In this document: positions 50,937 to 59,044 of the stretch, in pieces | Layout: each line of letters opens with the position of its first letter | How positions within the stretch are numbered: position 1 is the stretch's first letter | Assembly (NCBI RefSeq): GCF_023277925.1 | Contig: NZ_CP063832.1 | Coordinates: forward strand, 2,310,001 to 2,374,000 | Direction of reading: 5' to 3' | Length of the DNA: 64,000 bases | From: Pseudomonas entomophila | GTDB lineage: Bacteria; Pseudomonadota; Gammaproteobacteria; Pseudomonadales; Pseudomonadaceae | The notes under the pieces: model-generated | Seen by the model: only the letters and a program-made list of their open reading frames with translations | What the model was told of the DNA's origin: nothing | The model's database searches: none | Program-made: the position numbers and the translations under genes

Positions 50937-52538
50937 ATGAGCCAAGACACCCTGATCGAAGTCCGCGACCTGGCGGTGGAGTTCGTCACTGGCGAGCAGG
51001 TCAACCGCGTGGTCGACGGCATCAGCTTCGACATCCGCAAGGGCGAGACCCTGGCCCTGGTCGGCGAAAGCGGCTCGGGCAAGTCGGTGACCGCCCACTC
51101 GATCCTGCGCCTGCTGCCCTACCCGCTGGCGCGGCATCCTTCTGGCACCATCCATTACCAAGGCAAGGACTTGCTGCACCTGGGCGAAAAGCCCATGCAG
51201 CGTATTCGCGGCAACCGCATCGCGATGATCTTCCAGGAGCCGATGACCTCGCTGAACCCGCTGCACAGCATCGAGAAGCAGATCAACGAGATCCTCTTGC
51301 TGCACAAGGGCCTCACCGGCAAGGCCGCCACGGCGCGCACCCTGGAGCTGCTGGAGCTGGTCGGCATTCCCGAGCCGCAGAAGCGCCTGAAAGCCCTGCC
51401 CCATGAGCTGTCCGGTGGCCAGCGTCAGCGGGTGATGATCGCCATGGCCCTGGCCAACGAACCCGAACTGCTGATCGCCGACGAGCCCACCACGGCGCTC
51501 GACGTGACCGTGCAGTTGAAGATCCTCGACCTGCTCAAGTCGTTGCAGGCGCGCCTTGGCATGGCCCTGCTGCTGATCAGCCACGACCTCAACCTGGTGC
51601 GCCGCATCGCCCACCGCGTGTGCGTGATGCAGTGCGGCAAGATCGTCGAGCAGGCCGATTGCGCCACGCTGTTCAGCAAGCCGCAGCATCCGTATACGCA
51701 GATGCTGATCAACGCCGAGCCCAGCGGGGCACCGGCTGCGAACGCCGAAGGGGCGCCGTTGCTGAAGGTGAAGGACCTGAAGGTGTGGTTCCCGATCAAG
51801 AAGGGGCTGCTGCGCCGCACCGTGGACCATGTGAAGGCCGTGGACGGGGTGAACTTCAGCCTGCCCCAGGGGCAGACGCTGGGCATCGTTGGCGAGAGTG
51901 GCTCGGGCAAGTCCACCTTGGGGCTGGCCATCTTGCGGTTGATCTCCAGCAAGGGCGGGATTCGCTTCCATGGGCAGGATCTTGAAGGGCTGAACCAGAA
52001 GGAAGTACGGCCGCTGCGGCGGGAGATGCAGGTGGTGTTCCAGGACCCCTTTGGCAGCCTGAGCCCGCGCATGTGCGTGGCGGATATCGTTGGCGAGGGG
52101 TTACGGATTCACAAGATCGGCACGCCGGCTGAGCAGGAAGCGGCGATTGTTGCGGCGTTGGAGGAAGTGGGGCTGGACCCTCGGACGCGGCATCGGTATC
52201 CCCATGAGTTTTCCGGCGGGCAGCGGCAGCGGATTGCGATTGCTCGGGCGTTGGTGTTGAAGCCGGCGTTGATTCTGCTGGATGAGCCGACCTCGGCGCT
52301 GGATCGGACGGTGCAGCGGCAGGTGGTTGAGCTTTTGCGGAATTTGCAGGTTAAGTACAACCTGACTTATCTGTTTATCAGCCATGACCTGGCGGTGGTC
52401 AAGGCGTTGAGTCATCAGTTGATGGTGATCAAGCATGGGCAGGTGGTTGAGCAGGGGGATGCGGGGGCTATATTTCATGAGCCGAAGCATGGGTATACGA
52501 GGCAGTTGTTGGAGGCGGCCTTCATTGATAACCATTAA
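50937..52538 (+). CDS. yejF: ABC transporter ATP-binding protein YejF (fused dual ATPase)
   Basis: Cytoplasmic protein of 533 aa with two complete ABC cassettes powering the YejABE importer. Walker A GESGSGKS occurs twice (about residues 42 and 322), with signature motifs LSGGQRQRV and FSGGQRQRI and Walker [13 protein letters not shown] and [12 protein letters not shown]. The last third of the gene (from about 51,950) uses more CGG, GTT, TTG and GGG-type codons than the CTG/CGC-rich start, a visible change near the AT-rich islet. No terminator is seen. Confidence 0.94.
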   Translation: MSQDTLIEVRDLAVEFVTGEQVNRVVDGISFDIRKGETLALVGESGSGKSVTAHSILRLLPYPLARHPSGTIHYQGKDLLHLGEKPMQRIRGNRIAMIFQEPMTSLNPLHSIEKQINEILLLHKGLTGKAATARTLELLELVGIPEPQKRLKALPHELSGGQRQRVMIAMALANEPELLIADEPTTALDVTVQLKILDLLKSLQARLGMALLLISHDLNLVRRIAHRVCVMQCGKIVEQADCATLFSKPQHPYTQMLINAEPSGAPAANAEGAPLLKVKDLKVWFPIKKGLLRRTVDHVKAVDGVNFSLPQGQTLGIVGESGSGKSTLGLAILRLISSKGGIRFHGQDLEGLNQKEVRPLRREMQVVFQDPFGSLSPRMCVADIVGEGLRIHKIGTPAEQEAAIVAALEEVGLDPRTRHRYPHEFSGGQRQRIAIARALVLKPALILLDEPTSALDRTVQRQVVELLRNLQVKYNLTYLFISHDLAVVKALSHQLMVIKHGQVVEQGDAGAIFHEPKHGYTRQLLEAAFIDNH

Positions 52539-53927
52539 TCGAAAAATACAAGGAAAATCAACAAACCAGATAACAGCCATTTTCCGAAATCAGAGAATAC
52601 AAATTCATACCAAAATAACAATCACCTCAGTGGCGCCATTAAGCACTCTGCCATACGCGCCCCAAAAGCCCCAGAAAACCTAGAAACCATAAACAAACAA
52701 AATAACCACAAAAAAACTATTAGCCCAAGGATTTACTTTGAAAATATCGCTGCAAAGCCGGACAACTAAAGCAGTGAGACTTAATTGTACCAACCAACCC
52801 CCATTTCCTTATAAGCATTCTTGAATGCCTACAATTCACATAACTATACGCAGCCAAGACGATTCGCTCTCCGGGATGAAGTGAGTCTCGAAGTATATTC
52901 ATATACGAGGACTTCAAACCCTTTGAAACCTTGGCGCGATCAACAAACCTCATAACACGCAACGCTCTATTTGAAAACCCTATCAACATATCAGTAGAGA
53001 TTTTTTCCTTCAAAAATTCTCGACTTAACCTAACTTGACCCCTTACACTCTCAGACTTCAATTTCTCAAAAACAGAATAAACCCATTTAGACTTTTGCTT
53101 CTCAACGGTTAAGTTGTTTTTTTCCACTCTGAGATGAATCTCACAATACGACTCCAGCTTGTCAAGCAAAAGAAAAAATGTAGTTTCAAACTTCTCTTTT
53201 TCCATAAGCTCTTGCTGAGACTTTAAAAGTTTCGTTGTCTTCCTGGCCTCTCCGGACTGTATAATAGTCGTCCTCAAAAGAACTATCAAACCAATAAAAC
53301 TTAAAGCCGGATTTGTCAAGCCACCAACAAAATCGCCGATCTGCCCCATATTCGACGCCAACTCGAAATCCTCATCAACAAATCCAAAAAAAATTAGCAC
53401 TACCAACCCAACTACACACACCGCACCCCATCCAATTAAAAAAGGACTGAACGGATAAACTTCTTTCTCCTGACATGACTCTTGCGCCTGACTCTTTAAC
53501 AAAACAGCATAATGAATTGCCAAACCAACCGAAAAAATGCTTATGACAATTGCACCAATAATCAAAAAAAACATAATAGCCCTTTAATGCATTACTCATC
53601 GCGAGCCAATACACTTGTATAAGCCCACCCTTTGCGCGACACCGCAACATTTTGTAGCACTCAAATTACAATGATGTCACATTGACATCAAAAAGAAAAC
53701 TGCTGACGTGAAACTCAAACCTTGATGATGCCAAGCAACCTTGAACCGCTCAAGCTATCGACCAAAGTCAGATTAAACCCCTTTCGTGTAGTCCATTTCC
53801 CAAACATACTCCCACAAGCCTTTTCCCGTTGCGACCACTCAAACATCGTCCTACTCTCGGCAAGTCGCTGAATCCAGCGACCGGCTTTGACAGGCCGCGA
53901 CGGTACTAGGATATGCAGCACCTTCAA
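52539..53927. other. AT-rich islet, probable horizontally acquired DNA
   Basis: From just after the yejF stop to about 53,700 the sequence becomes strikingly AT-rich (runs such as AAAAAATTAGC, CATAATAGC), unlike both flanks. It carries one gene (AbiC-like, 52720-53574). The 52539-52719 flank and 53575-53927 flank have no convincing genes. No transposase, integrase or tRNA target was seen, so the mechanism of insertion is unknown. Confidence 0.75.
52720..53574 (-). CDS. Putative phage abortive infection (AbiC-like) membrane protein
   Basis: Protein of 284 aa. Two N-terminal membrane helices (FFLIIGAIVISIFSVGLAIHYAVLL and LIGWGAVCVVGLVVLIFFGF) are followed by GQIGDFVGGLTNPALSFIGLIVLLRTTIIQSGEA, then a charged segment QQELMEKEKFETTFFLLLDKLESYCEIHL, and near the end SYMNILRDSLHPGERIVLAAYSYVN. 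This order matches the putative AbiC family (two helices, GDxxGGxxNP motif, E-T-FF-LL, L..E motif) found in phage-defence contexts. AAAGG lies 6 nt before ATG 53574. Strong AT bias suggests recent transfer. The defence role is inferred. Confidence 0.72.
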   Translation of the reverse strand: MFFLIIGAIVISIFSVGLAIHYAVLLKSQAQESCQEKEVYPFSPFLIGWGAVCVVGLVVLIFFGFVDEDFELASNMGQIGDFVGGLTNPALSFIGLIVLLRTTIIQSGEARKTTKLLKSQQELMEKEKFETTFFLLLDKLESYCEIHLRVEKNNLTVEKQKSKWVYSVFEKLKSESVRGQVRLSREFLKEKISTDMLIGFSNRALRVMRFVDRAKVSKGLKSSYMNILRDSLHPGERIVLAAYSYVNCRHSRMLIRKWGLVGTIKSHCFSCPALQRYFQSKSLG

Positions 53928-54064
53928 TGGCAGCTGTACGTGCGGGCACGCTTGCGTGCGCCGGAACTTCCTATGTCCGCCGGTCTGTCAACCCACGTAC
54001 AGCTGCCACCCTTCTGTTTGACAGCGGGCAGGTGGTGGCTCCTTTAGGGATATAGGAGCTCAAC
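53928..54064 (+). promoter_or_regulatory. Highly structured leader with SD-sequestering hairpin upstream of the DUF6124 gene
   Basis: A 15-bp perfect stem joins 53928-53942 (TGGCAGCTGTACGTG) with 53994-54008. Inside it are two sub-hairpins: GCACGC/GCGTGC (53946-53951 with 53954-53959) and CCGG/CCGG (53961-53964 with 53980-53983). A second domain, GCTCCT (54038-54043) with AGGAGC (54054-54059), covers the Shine-Dalgarno AGGAG located 6 nt before the ATG at 54065. This architecture (closed multiloop plus SD-masking hairpin) resembles a cis-regulatory RNA such as a riboswitch or protein-binding leader. The pairings are read directly; the ligand is unknown. Confidence 0.65.
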
Positions 54065-54310
54065 ATGTTAAAGATCGTCCCCGATCCACCCCACAACCAC
54101 CACTCCCTCGAAGACACCATCATCCAGGCCACGGAGTACGCTCTCTGCGCGCAGACCGTGGCACATCAGGCTGTTCTGCTGCATCCAAAGTCGCCCGTGT
54201 CGATTCTGGTCATGGCCGCCATGCATGAAATGGAGGCGCTGCGGGTGCTGCTCGAATCGGCGTTGATTCAGGTGCAGATGCCGCAGGTGGAGCCTCCGAC
54301 GTTGCATTAA
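54065..54310 (+). CDS. DUF6124 family protein (81 aa)
   Basis: Small cytoplasmic protein MLKIVPDPPHNHHSLEDTIIQATEYALCAQTVAHQAVLLHPKSPVSILVMAAMHEMEALRVLLESALIQVQMPQVEPPTLH. The M-x-K-x-x-P-x-P-P opening and a helical body resemble the Pseudomonas-restricted DUF6124 family, whose function is unknown. Translation start is fixed by AGGAG 6 nt upstream, which is itself paired in a leader hairpin. A REP pair follows. Confidence 0.75.
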   Translation: MLKIVPDPPHNHHSLEDTIIQATEYALCAQTVAHQAVLLHPKSPVSILVMAAMHEMEALRVLLESALIQVQMPQVEPPTLH

Positions 54311-54344
54311 GCCGGTATGTCGTGAGTTGCCTGGGCGGGCCCTG

Positions 54345-54410
54345 TTCGCCGGCAAGGCCGGCTCCTACCTGGGGCGCGATTCGCCTGTAGGAGCCGGCGT
54401 TGCCGGCGAA
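54345..54410. repeat. REP pair after the DUF6124 gene
   Basis: 54345-54368 and 54387-54410 (core TTCGCCGGCAA..GCCGGCTCCTAC) are reverse complements with one mismatch across an 18-bp spacer. Same subfamily as the elements at 37141 and 40424. Confidence 0.88.
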
Positions 54411-54451
54411 TGGGCCAGGCCAGGCATCGAGACTTTCAGGGAGATCGAGCA

Positions 54452-54721
54452 ATGAGCACAGACGACACCACACCCCACACCACCGTGGGCAAGACCAAGT
54501 TCTACCAGGGTGCAAAGCATACCGACCCGCTGTTCTGCATCGAATCCGGCATCCCGTGCCAGCATGCACGGGAACAGGCTTCGGAGTTGATGGGCTGCGT
54601 GTGCGACCTGACCATCACCGGGATCATGGAGGACAAGCCTCAACTGATCTGGGCGTCGTATTACCTGAGCGCGCTGGCCAAGGCGCTGATGGATGATGCG
54701 GAGTTGGGGATGAAGCACTGA
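54452..54721 (+). CDS. DUF3077 domain-containing protein (89 aa)
   Basis: MSTDDTTPHTTVGKTKFYQGAKHTDPLFCIESGIPCQHAREQASELMGCVCDLTITGIMEDKPQLIWASYYLSALAKALMDDAELGMKH. The pattern F-x-V/I-x-x-G-I-P-x-x-x-A-x-x-x-A-S-x-L-M is that of DUF3077, a small Pseudomonas-specific family of unknown role often beside DUF6124 genes. ATG 54452 follows AGGGAG by about 9 nt. Cytoplasmic, no membrane segment. Confidence 0.8.
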   Translation: MSTDDTTPHTTVGKTKFYQGAKHTDPLFCIESGIPCQHAREQASELMGCVCDLTITGIMEDKPQLIWASYYLSALAKALMDDAELGMKH

Positions 54722-54743
54722 TTTCACTGGTGCATGCGGGCCC

Positions 54744-54787
54744 TGTGGGAGCGGCCTTGCCGAGGCGTCGGCAAGGCCGCTCCCACA
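54744..54787. repeat. REP-like tight hairpin, terminator-like
   Basis: A perfect 20-bp inverted repeat (54744-54763 with 54768-54787, core GTGGGAGCGGCCTTGCCGA) with a 4-nt loop. It is the third REP subfamily in the window and lies 23 bp after the DUF3077 stop, where it could stabilise or end that transcript. Confidence 0.85.
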
Positions 54788-54868
54788 AGGGTGTTGTTCG
54801 ACGATGACATTGGCATCGGCAAGCATTTCCTGTATCACGACCGCTTCACACCACGCCAGGGAAGCCCC

Positions 54869-55336
54869 ATGCACCACCGCCTCACCGCCATCTGCCACAA
54901 AGCCTGTTTTTCCCGCAGCACCTGTGCCTGGTTGGCCATCGATGATGTGCCCATCGAGGTCTGGCTGGCCAAGCATCTGGACCAACCTGATCTCGAACGC
55001 AGCGGCCTGTCCTTGATGTGGTTGCTGGACGAGGAAGAAGACGCCCTCGCCAACCGGCGCATCCTCCCCGCCGCGGATGGCACCTCCACCCTGGTACCGC
55101 TGCTGGTGTGCAGCGACGACATGAACTTCGACTGCTTCGCGCTGATGACCGAACAGGTGATCGACGACGATACCGTGCACTGGCGGCGGTTCGGGCACAG
55201 CGCCACCGGCGGGCTGGAAGTGGGTGCTTCCATGCACTGGTATCCAGACAGCAAAGCGGTGAGCTTCAACCTCAGCGACTTCAACCATGCACTGAGTGAG
55301 CACCGTCGGCTGATCAAGGCGTGTGTCGGTCAATAA
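54869..55336 (+). CDS. Hypothetical protein (155 aa)
   Basis: ATG 54869 follows AGGGAAG and avoids starting inside the REP hairpin. The product is acidic and soluble (MHHRLTAICHKACFSRSTCAWLAIDDVPIEVWLAKHLDQPDLERSGLSLMWLLDEEEDALANRRILP...GLEVGASMHWYPDSKAVSFNLSDFNHALSEHRRLI). The alternating strand pattern with late 'VSFNLSDFNHAL' is reminiscent of small immunity-type proteins but no family is recognised. First of three consecutive unknown genes ending at a truncated VgrG. Confidence 0.65.
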   Translation: MHHRLTAICHKACFSRSTCAWLAIDDVPIEVWLAKHLDQPDLERSGLSLMWLLDEEEDALANRRILPAADGTSTLVPLLVCSDDMNFDCFALMTEQVIDDDTVHWRRFGHSATGGLEVGASMHWYPDSKAVSFNLSDFNHALSEHRRLIKACVGQ

Positions 55337-55398
55337 CCATCGCTACCCTGTTGCAACAACCAATGCTCAATGCCTGCGCCTATAACCAAGGAAGCTGT

Positions 55399-56058
55399 AT
55401 GGACACCTCCCTGCTGGATGACTGGCGCGCCCTGGTCGACGGCCGTAGCGATATCGACAAATCCCAGTTCATCGCGTTGTTCAAGGCGCATGGCCAGCCA
55501 CACGAGGTGGCCACCATCCTCGAAGGTTTCGAGCACGCCCCCGAACTGGCCAGGCGCACGCTCGAAGTGCTGGCCGCCGGCACGCTTCCCTACCTTTATC
55601 TGCTCCCTTCGCAACGTGGCACCCCCGAACAACTGGCAGCCGCCGCCCGGCGTTGGCTGGATGTACAAGCCGACTTTTTCGAGCGCACGGGTGATGCAGA
55701 GCTGATGGCCCTGACTCGCAATGCGCGGGTGATCTGCACACCCATGGCAGACCTCAAGGCCATCGACAACTTCGATATACCGGGCACCTGGGCCAGCGAA
55801 GCATTGGGCGATGCGGTTCGCCAAGCCGCCAACTGCCATACCGCCGCCGACTATGCATTGTTCGAGGCCTGGTATGGCATCGCGGCAGACTATGGGCTGG
55901 CCTGGTACATCGCCGCGCCGCTGATTGCACTGGACATCGACTTTTCCGCCTACTTCGAACTATGGCGGCTGGGTGGCACCTACCTGCACCTGGGGGCGGA
56001 ATGCTGGGTCGCCCAGCGCTTTGAAGCGTCGGCCGAGGGTAACGTCAATGAGCCTTGA
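55399..56058 (+). CDS. Hypothetical protein (219 aa)
   Basis: ATG 55399 preceded by AAGGAAG. Helical, acidic, soluble protein (MDTSLLDDWRALVDGRSDIDKSQFIALFKAHGQPHEVATILEGFEHAPELARRTLEVLAAGTLPYLYLLPSQRGTPEQLAAAARRWLDVQADFFERTG...). No recognised domain. It overlaps the next gene by 11 nt, indicating co-expression. Beside a vgrG remnant, an immunity or chaperone role is possible but unproven. Confidence 0.65.
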   Translation: MDTSLLDDWRALVDGRSDIDKSQFIALFKAHGQPHEVATILEGFEHAPELARRTLEVLAAGTLPYLYLLPSQRGTPEQLAAAARRWLDVQADFFERTGDAELMALTRNARVICTPMADLKAIDNFDIPGTWASEALGDAVRQAANCHTAADYALFEAWYGIAADYGLAWYIAAPLIALDIDFSAYFELWRLGGTYLHLGAECWVAQRFEASAEGNVNEP

Positions 56059-56434
56059 TCTGTTCCTGGAAGCTGATGCGGCACTTGACGCATCAACGCT
56101 GGCAAACGCACTGAAAGAAGCCGGGGCGATTGAACTCACACACTCAATCGACAACCTGGAAGCCTGTTTCGCGTCATGGCTTAGCCTCACCGCCGACTTC
56201 GACATCACCGACCACGCTCTTTATGCCGAAGACACCAAAGGGCTCGACTTCCAGGTCGCCACGCGTTGCAGCATCAGGATCAAAGGGCCTGGGCCGCAAG
56301 CGCATTCACCCATGGCGGACCTGGACAAGATTGCCAATGCCATTGCGCGGGCAGGCTCACGCTTCCTGATCAGCTTTCAATTCGAGCGAACCCTGTATTG
56401 GCAGGATGCAGAAGGCTTGCATGGGGATGTATAG
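56048..56434 (+). CDS. Hypothetical protein (128 aa)
   Basis: ATG 56048 overlaps the previous gene. Acidic soluble alpha/beta protein (MSLDLFLEADAALDASTLANALKEAGAIELTHSIDNLEACFASWLSLTADFDITDHALYAEDTKGLDFQVATRCSIRIKG...FLISFQFERTLYWQDAEGLHGDV). The beta-rich ending resembles immunity-type proteins only superficially. It is convergent with, and ends 52 bp before, the truncated vgrG. Confidence 0.65.
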   Translation: MSLDLFLEADAALDASTLANALKEAGAIELTHSIDNLEACFASWLSLTADFDITDHALYAEDTKGLDFQVATRCSIRIKGPGPQAHSPMADLDKIANAIARAGSRFLISFQFERTLYWQDAEGLHGDV

Positions 56435-56486
56435 CCGGCCCCATGCATCAACTGCATTTCAATACCTCACAGATCCAAGCCAATAG

Positions 56487-57698
56487 TCATTGGCCCGTAC
56501 TAACGCCATCCAATCCCCGCCCCTGACAGCTGCAGCACACGCAACCACTGATCAGCGGCTGATCGGGATCACCTTCAAGAAAAGTCACCCTGACCTCCAT
56601 CCCCGTCCGGGGCGGCGTGGTTTGGCAATGCCAATCGGAGACCAGCTTCAGCCAGCAACTGCGCGTGTCGCCAACGCGCTCTTCGCGGTCCCAGGGGAAC
56701 TCGACCTTGACCCTGGCCAGGCGCCGATCACTGCGCGCCGCCTCATCCTCCACGGCAACGACCACCGCAGTCTGGTTACCGGACACCTGGGGCTTCCTGT
56801 GAGCCAACGGCGGACGGTAGCTCGCGTGCCACGCATACCCCGTGAAGCGATTACGGTAGCCCTGATAAAATTCGCCCTCGTTGCCAGTGGCGAGGTGTTC
56901 ACCGGACAACTGTGGCTGGCGGCCTTCATGGATAACCTGGGTCAGCAACCAGGGGGCGTTCCACGCGTTGTGCGGATGGCCAGTGATTTCCAGCACATGG
57001 CCACTGGCCAAGCGCGGCTGGTCACTGTGCCCTTCCGTTCGGCGACAGGCCGCGTGGTGGCGCTCCATCAGGTGCTTGATCACCGGCTCGTCGGCGACGC
57101 TGTCGGGCGCTTGCCTGTAGGCCGTCGGAATGCCATTTCTGGTAAAGGCGCACTGGTGATCGCCCAGCACCAGCACGTGCCCCCGCGCACTGTGTTGAAA
57201 GTGGAAGTGGATACCCTCCTCTTCGCACAGGCGCTGGACAAAATGCAGGTCCGTTTCGTCGTACTGGGTGCAGATGTCGCGTGCGCGGTAATTCGCCCGT
57301 AGCTCAAGCCGGTAGGCATCGCCCAGGATCCCGTGCTCTTCCAATATCAAGGCAACGATTTCTGGCACCGATAACCGTTGATAGATCCGTTGGTTGATGC
57401 GGTGGCGCAAGTAGGACAGTTGCGGCACCAGGGCCAACTTGTAGCGCGAGTCTTCACCACATTGGGCAATGTGGTAGACCCGCCCATGAACCCCATTGCC
57501 CTGGCTGTCGAAGGCCAGGAACGCCTCGCGGTCGATCAGGCTGTCGAGGTCCAGGTCAGCCCGTTCGCCGACCAGTTCCACATTGAAGAAGTACGGCCTG
57601 CTGATGGCCTCTTCTCCGCTGAACGCGAGTACGTGGAGTCCATGTTCTACACCGTCGATGGTCAAGCTGAAGTGGGTCTGCCGAGTTGGGCTGAACAT
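56487..57698 (-). CDS. vgrG: Truncated type VI secretion tip protein VgrG
   Basis: 403 aa from ATG 57698 (AGGGAAC upstream). The gp27-like part is complete (FSLTIDGVEHGLHVLAFSGEEAISRPYFFNVELVGE; LEEHGILGDAYRLELRANYRARDICTQYDETDLHFVQRLCEEEGIHFHFQH). The OB-fold RVKVEFPWDREERVGDTRSCWLKLVSDWHCQTTPPRTGMEVRVTFLEGDPDQPLISGC is present. Full-length Pseudomonas VgrG proteins continue for roughly 250 further residues with a gp5-type beta helix; here the frame stops after an atypical tail CCSCQGRGLDGVSTGQ. It is therefore likely degenerate or an unusually short tip protein. Confidence 0.85.
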   Translation of the reverse strand: MFSPTRQTHFSLTIDGVEHGLHVLAFSGEEAISRPYFFNVELVGERADLDLDSLIDREAFLAFDSQGNGVHGRVYHIAQCGEDSRYKLALVPQLSYLRHRINQRIYQRLSVPEIVALILEEHGILGDAYRLELRANYRARDICTQYDETDLHFVQRLCEEEGIHFHFQHSARGHVLVLGDHQCAFTRNGIPTAYRQAPDSVADEPVIKHLMERHHAACRRTEGHSDQPRLASGHVLEITGHPHNAWNAPWLLTQVIHEGRQPQLSGEHLATGNEGEFYQGYRNRFTGYAWHASYRPPLAHRKPQVSGNQTAVVVAVEDEAARSDRRLARVKVEFPWDREERVGDTRSCWLKLVSDWHCQTTPPRTGMEVRVTFLEGDPDQPLISGCVCCSCQGRGLDGVSTGQ

Positions 57699-57745
57699 CC
57701 GCTGTTCCCTCTCTACATAAGCCAAGGATTAGGCGCACGAAACCA

Positions 57746-57769
57746 CTGCCTCCCTGAATACGGAGGCAG
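57746..57769 (-). terminator. Hairpin between the PotF-like gene and vgrG
   Basis: CTGCCTCC (57746-57753) pairs with GGAGGCAG (57762-57769) across an 8-nt loop, followed on the minus strand by a short TGGTTTCG stretch. It sits 33 bp after the PotF-like stop and probably ends that transcript. Confidence 0.55.
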
Positions 57770-57801
57770 GCATCGGGCTGCAGGCGAAACTTCAGGTCAG
57801 G

Positions 57802-58905
57802 TCAAACGCCACTTTTCACTTTGGTCCAGACCCGTGTGCGGATTCGCTCGAGTTTCAACGGCAGTGGCTCGAGTGGAATCAGCGTGGCGACCGTCTTTTT
57901 GTCGGGATAGATCCAGGGATTGTCCCGCAGTGCCTGATCGACGAACTGGGTGGCGTCCTTGTTGCCGTTGGGGTACAGCGTGTGGTTCGACGTTTTGGCA
58001 ATCACTTCCGGGCGCATCATGTAATTGATGAACGCCAGGCCCTCCTTGGGGTGGGGCGCATCTTTGAGCAGCACCAGGTTTTCCGACCACACCAGCGCAC
58101 CTTCACGGGGCAGGCTGTAGGTGATCCGGCGCCCGGTGTTGTTCTTCTCGTTGATCGCCTGCGCGGCCAGGGCGCCATTGGCCCAGCCCACCACCGCGCA
58201 GATATTGCCGTCGGCCATGTCGGTGTCGATGCGCGACGAGTCGAAATACAGCACGTACGGGCGGATTTTCATCAGCAGGTCTTGTGCCTTCTGGTAATCC
58301 GCGGGGTTGCTGCTGTTGCTGGGCAGGCCCAGGTAGTTCAGGGCAATCGAGATGATCTCGCTGGGCGAGTCGAGCATCGCCACGCCGCACGCCTTCAGCT
58401 TGCTGATGTTCTCTTCCTTGAAGATCAGGTCCCAGCTGTTCACCGGCGCCTGATCACCCAATGCCGCCTTGACCTTGTCGATGTCGTAGCCAATGCCGGT
58501 GGTACCCCACAGGTAGGGCACCGCGTAGCGGTTGCCGGGGTCATTGACCGCCAGCTGGGCGAGGATGTCCGGGTCGATATGCGCAAGGTTCCCCAACTGC
58601 GCACGGTCCAGCGGCTGAAGCACGCCGGCTGCGATCAGGGTGGGCAACACGTTGGAGGTCGCCACCACCACGTCATACCCGGTGCGCCCGGCCATGACCT
58701 TGCTCTGCATGATGTCGGCGCTGTCGAACGCGTCCATGTGCACGCGGGTGCCGGTTTCCTGCTCGAAGGCCTTCGGGGTCTCCGGCGCCAGCAGCCCGAA
58801 CCAGTTGTACAGGTGCACCCCGGGCTCGGCGGCCGCCACCGAGGTGCTGATCGCCGCGCAGAGCAGCGAGGCCGAAAAAAGGGTTCGCAAACGTGACGTT
58901 CTCAT
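57802..58905 (-). CDS. Extracellular solute-binding protein, polyamine (PotF/SpuD-like)
   Basis: Periplasmic binding protein of 367 aa with signal peptide RTLFSASLLCAAISTSVAAAEP. The PotF/PotD family is indicated by VHLYNWFGLLAPETPKAFEQETGTRVHMDAFDSADIMQSKVMAGRTGYDVVVATSN and by VPYLWGTTGIGYDIDKVKAALG, DSPSEIISIALNYLG and ICAVVGWANGAL. ATG 58905 lies 7 nt after AAGGA. No permease or ATPase is adjacent, so it is an orphan that may supply a distant Pot-type importer. It is divergent from a LuxR-type regulator. Confidence 0.88.
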   Translation of the reverse strand: MRTSRLRTLFSASLLCAAISTSVAAAEPGVHLYNWFGLLAPETPKAFEQETGTRVHMDAFDSADIMQSKVMAGRTGYDVVVATSNVLPTLIAAGVLQPLDRAQLGNLAHIDPDILAQLAVNDPGNRYAVPYLWGTTGIGYDIDKVKAALGDQAPVNSWDLIFKEENISKLKACGVAMLDSPSEIISIALNYLGLPSNSSNPADYQKAQDLLMKIRPYVLYFDSSRIDTDMADGNICAVVGWANGALAAQAINEKNNTGRRITYSLPREGALVWSENLVLLKDAPHPKEGLAFINYMMRPEVIAKTSNHTLYPNGNKDATQFVDQALRDNPWIYPDKKTVATLIPLEPLPLKLERIRTRVWTKVKSGV

Positions 58906-59044
58906 GCAACATCCTTGTCCAGACGATTGTTGTCTCATGGCCATCCCAAGCCTTGACACCGACTATACCGGCCATACCCGGAGAGTAAATACCTCGAAAT
59001 ACTTACCTCTGGCCTACGCATCCTTAACCCAAAAGGGGTAGAAA

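Noticed and set aside
53715..53927. Possible 70-aa gene on the minus strand upstream of the AbiC-like gene
   Set aside because: It begins with TTG at the edge of the structured leader, has no ribosome site and no recognisable domain; it may be a remnant.
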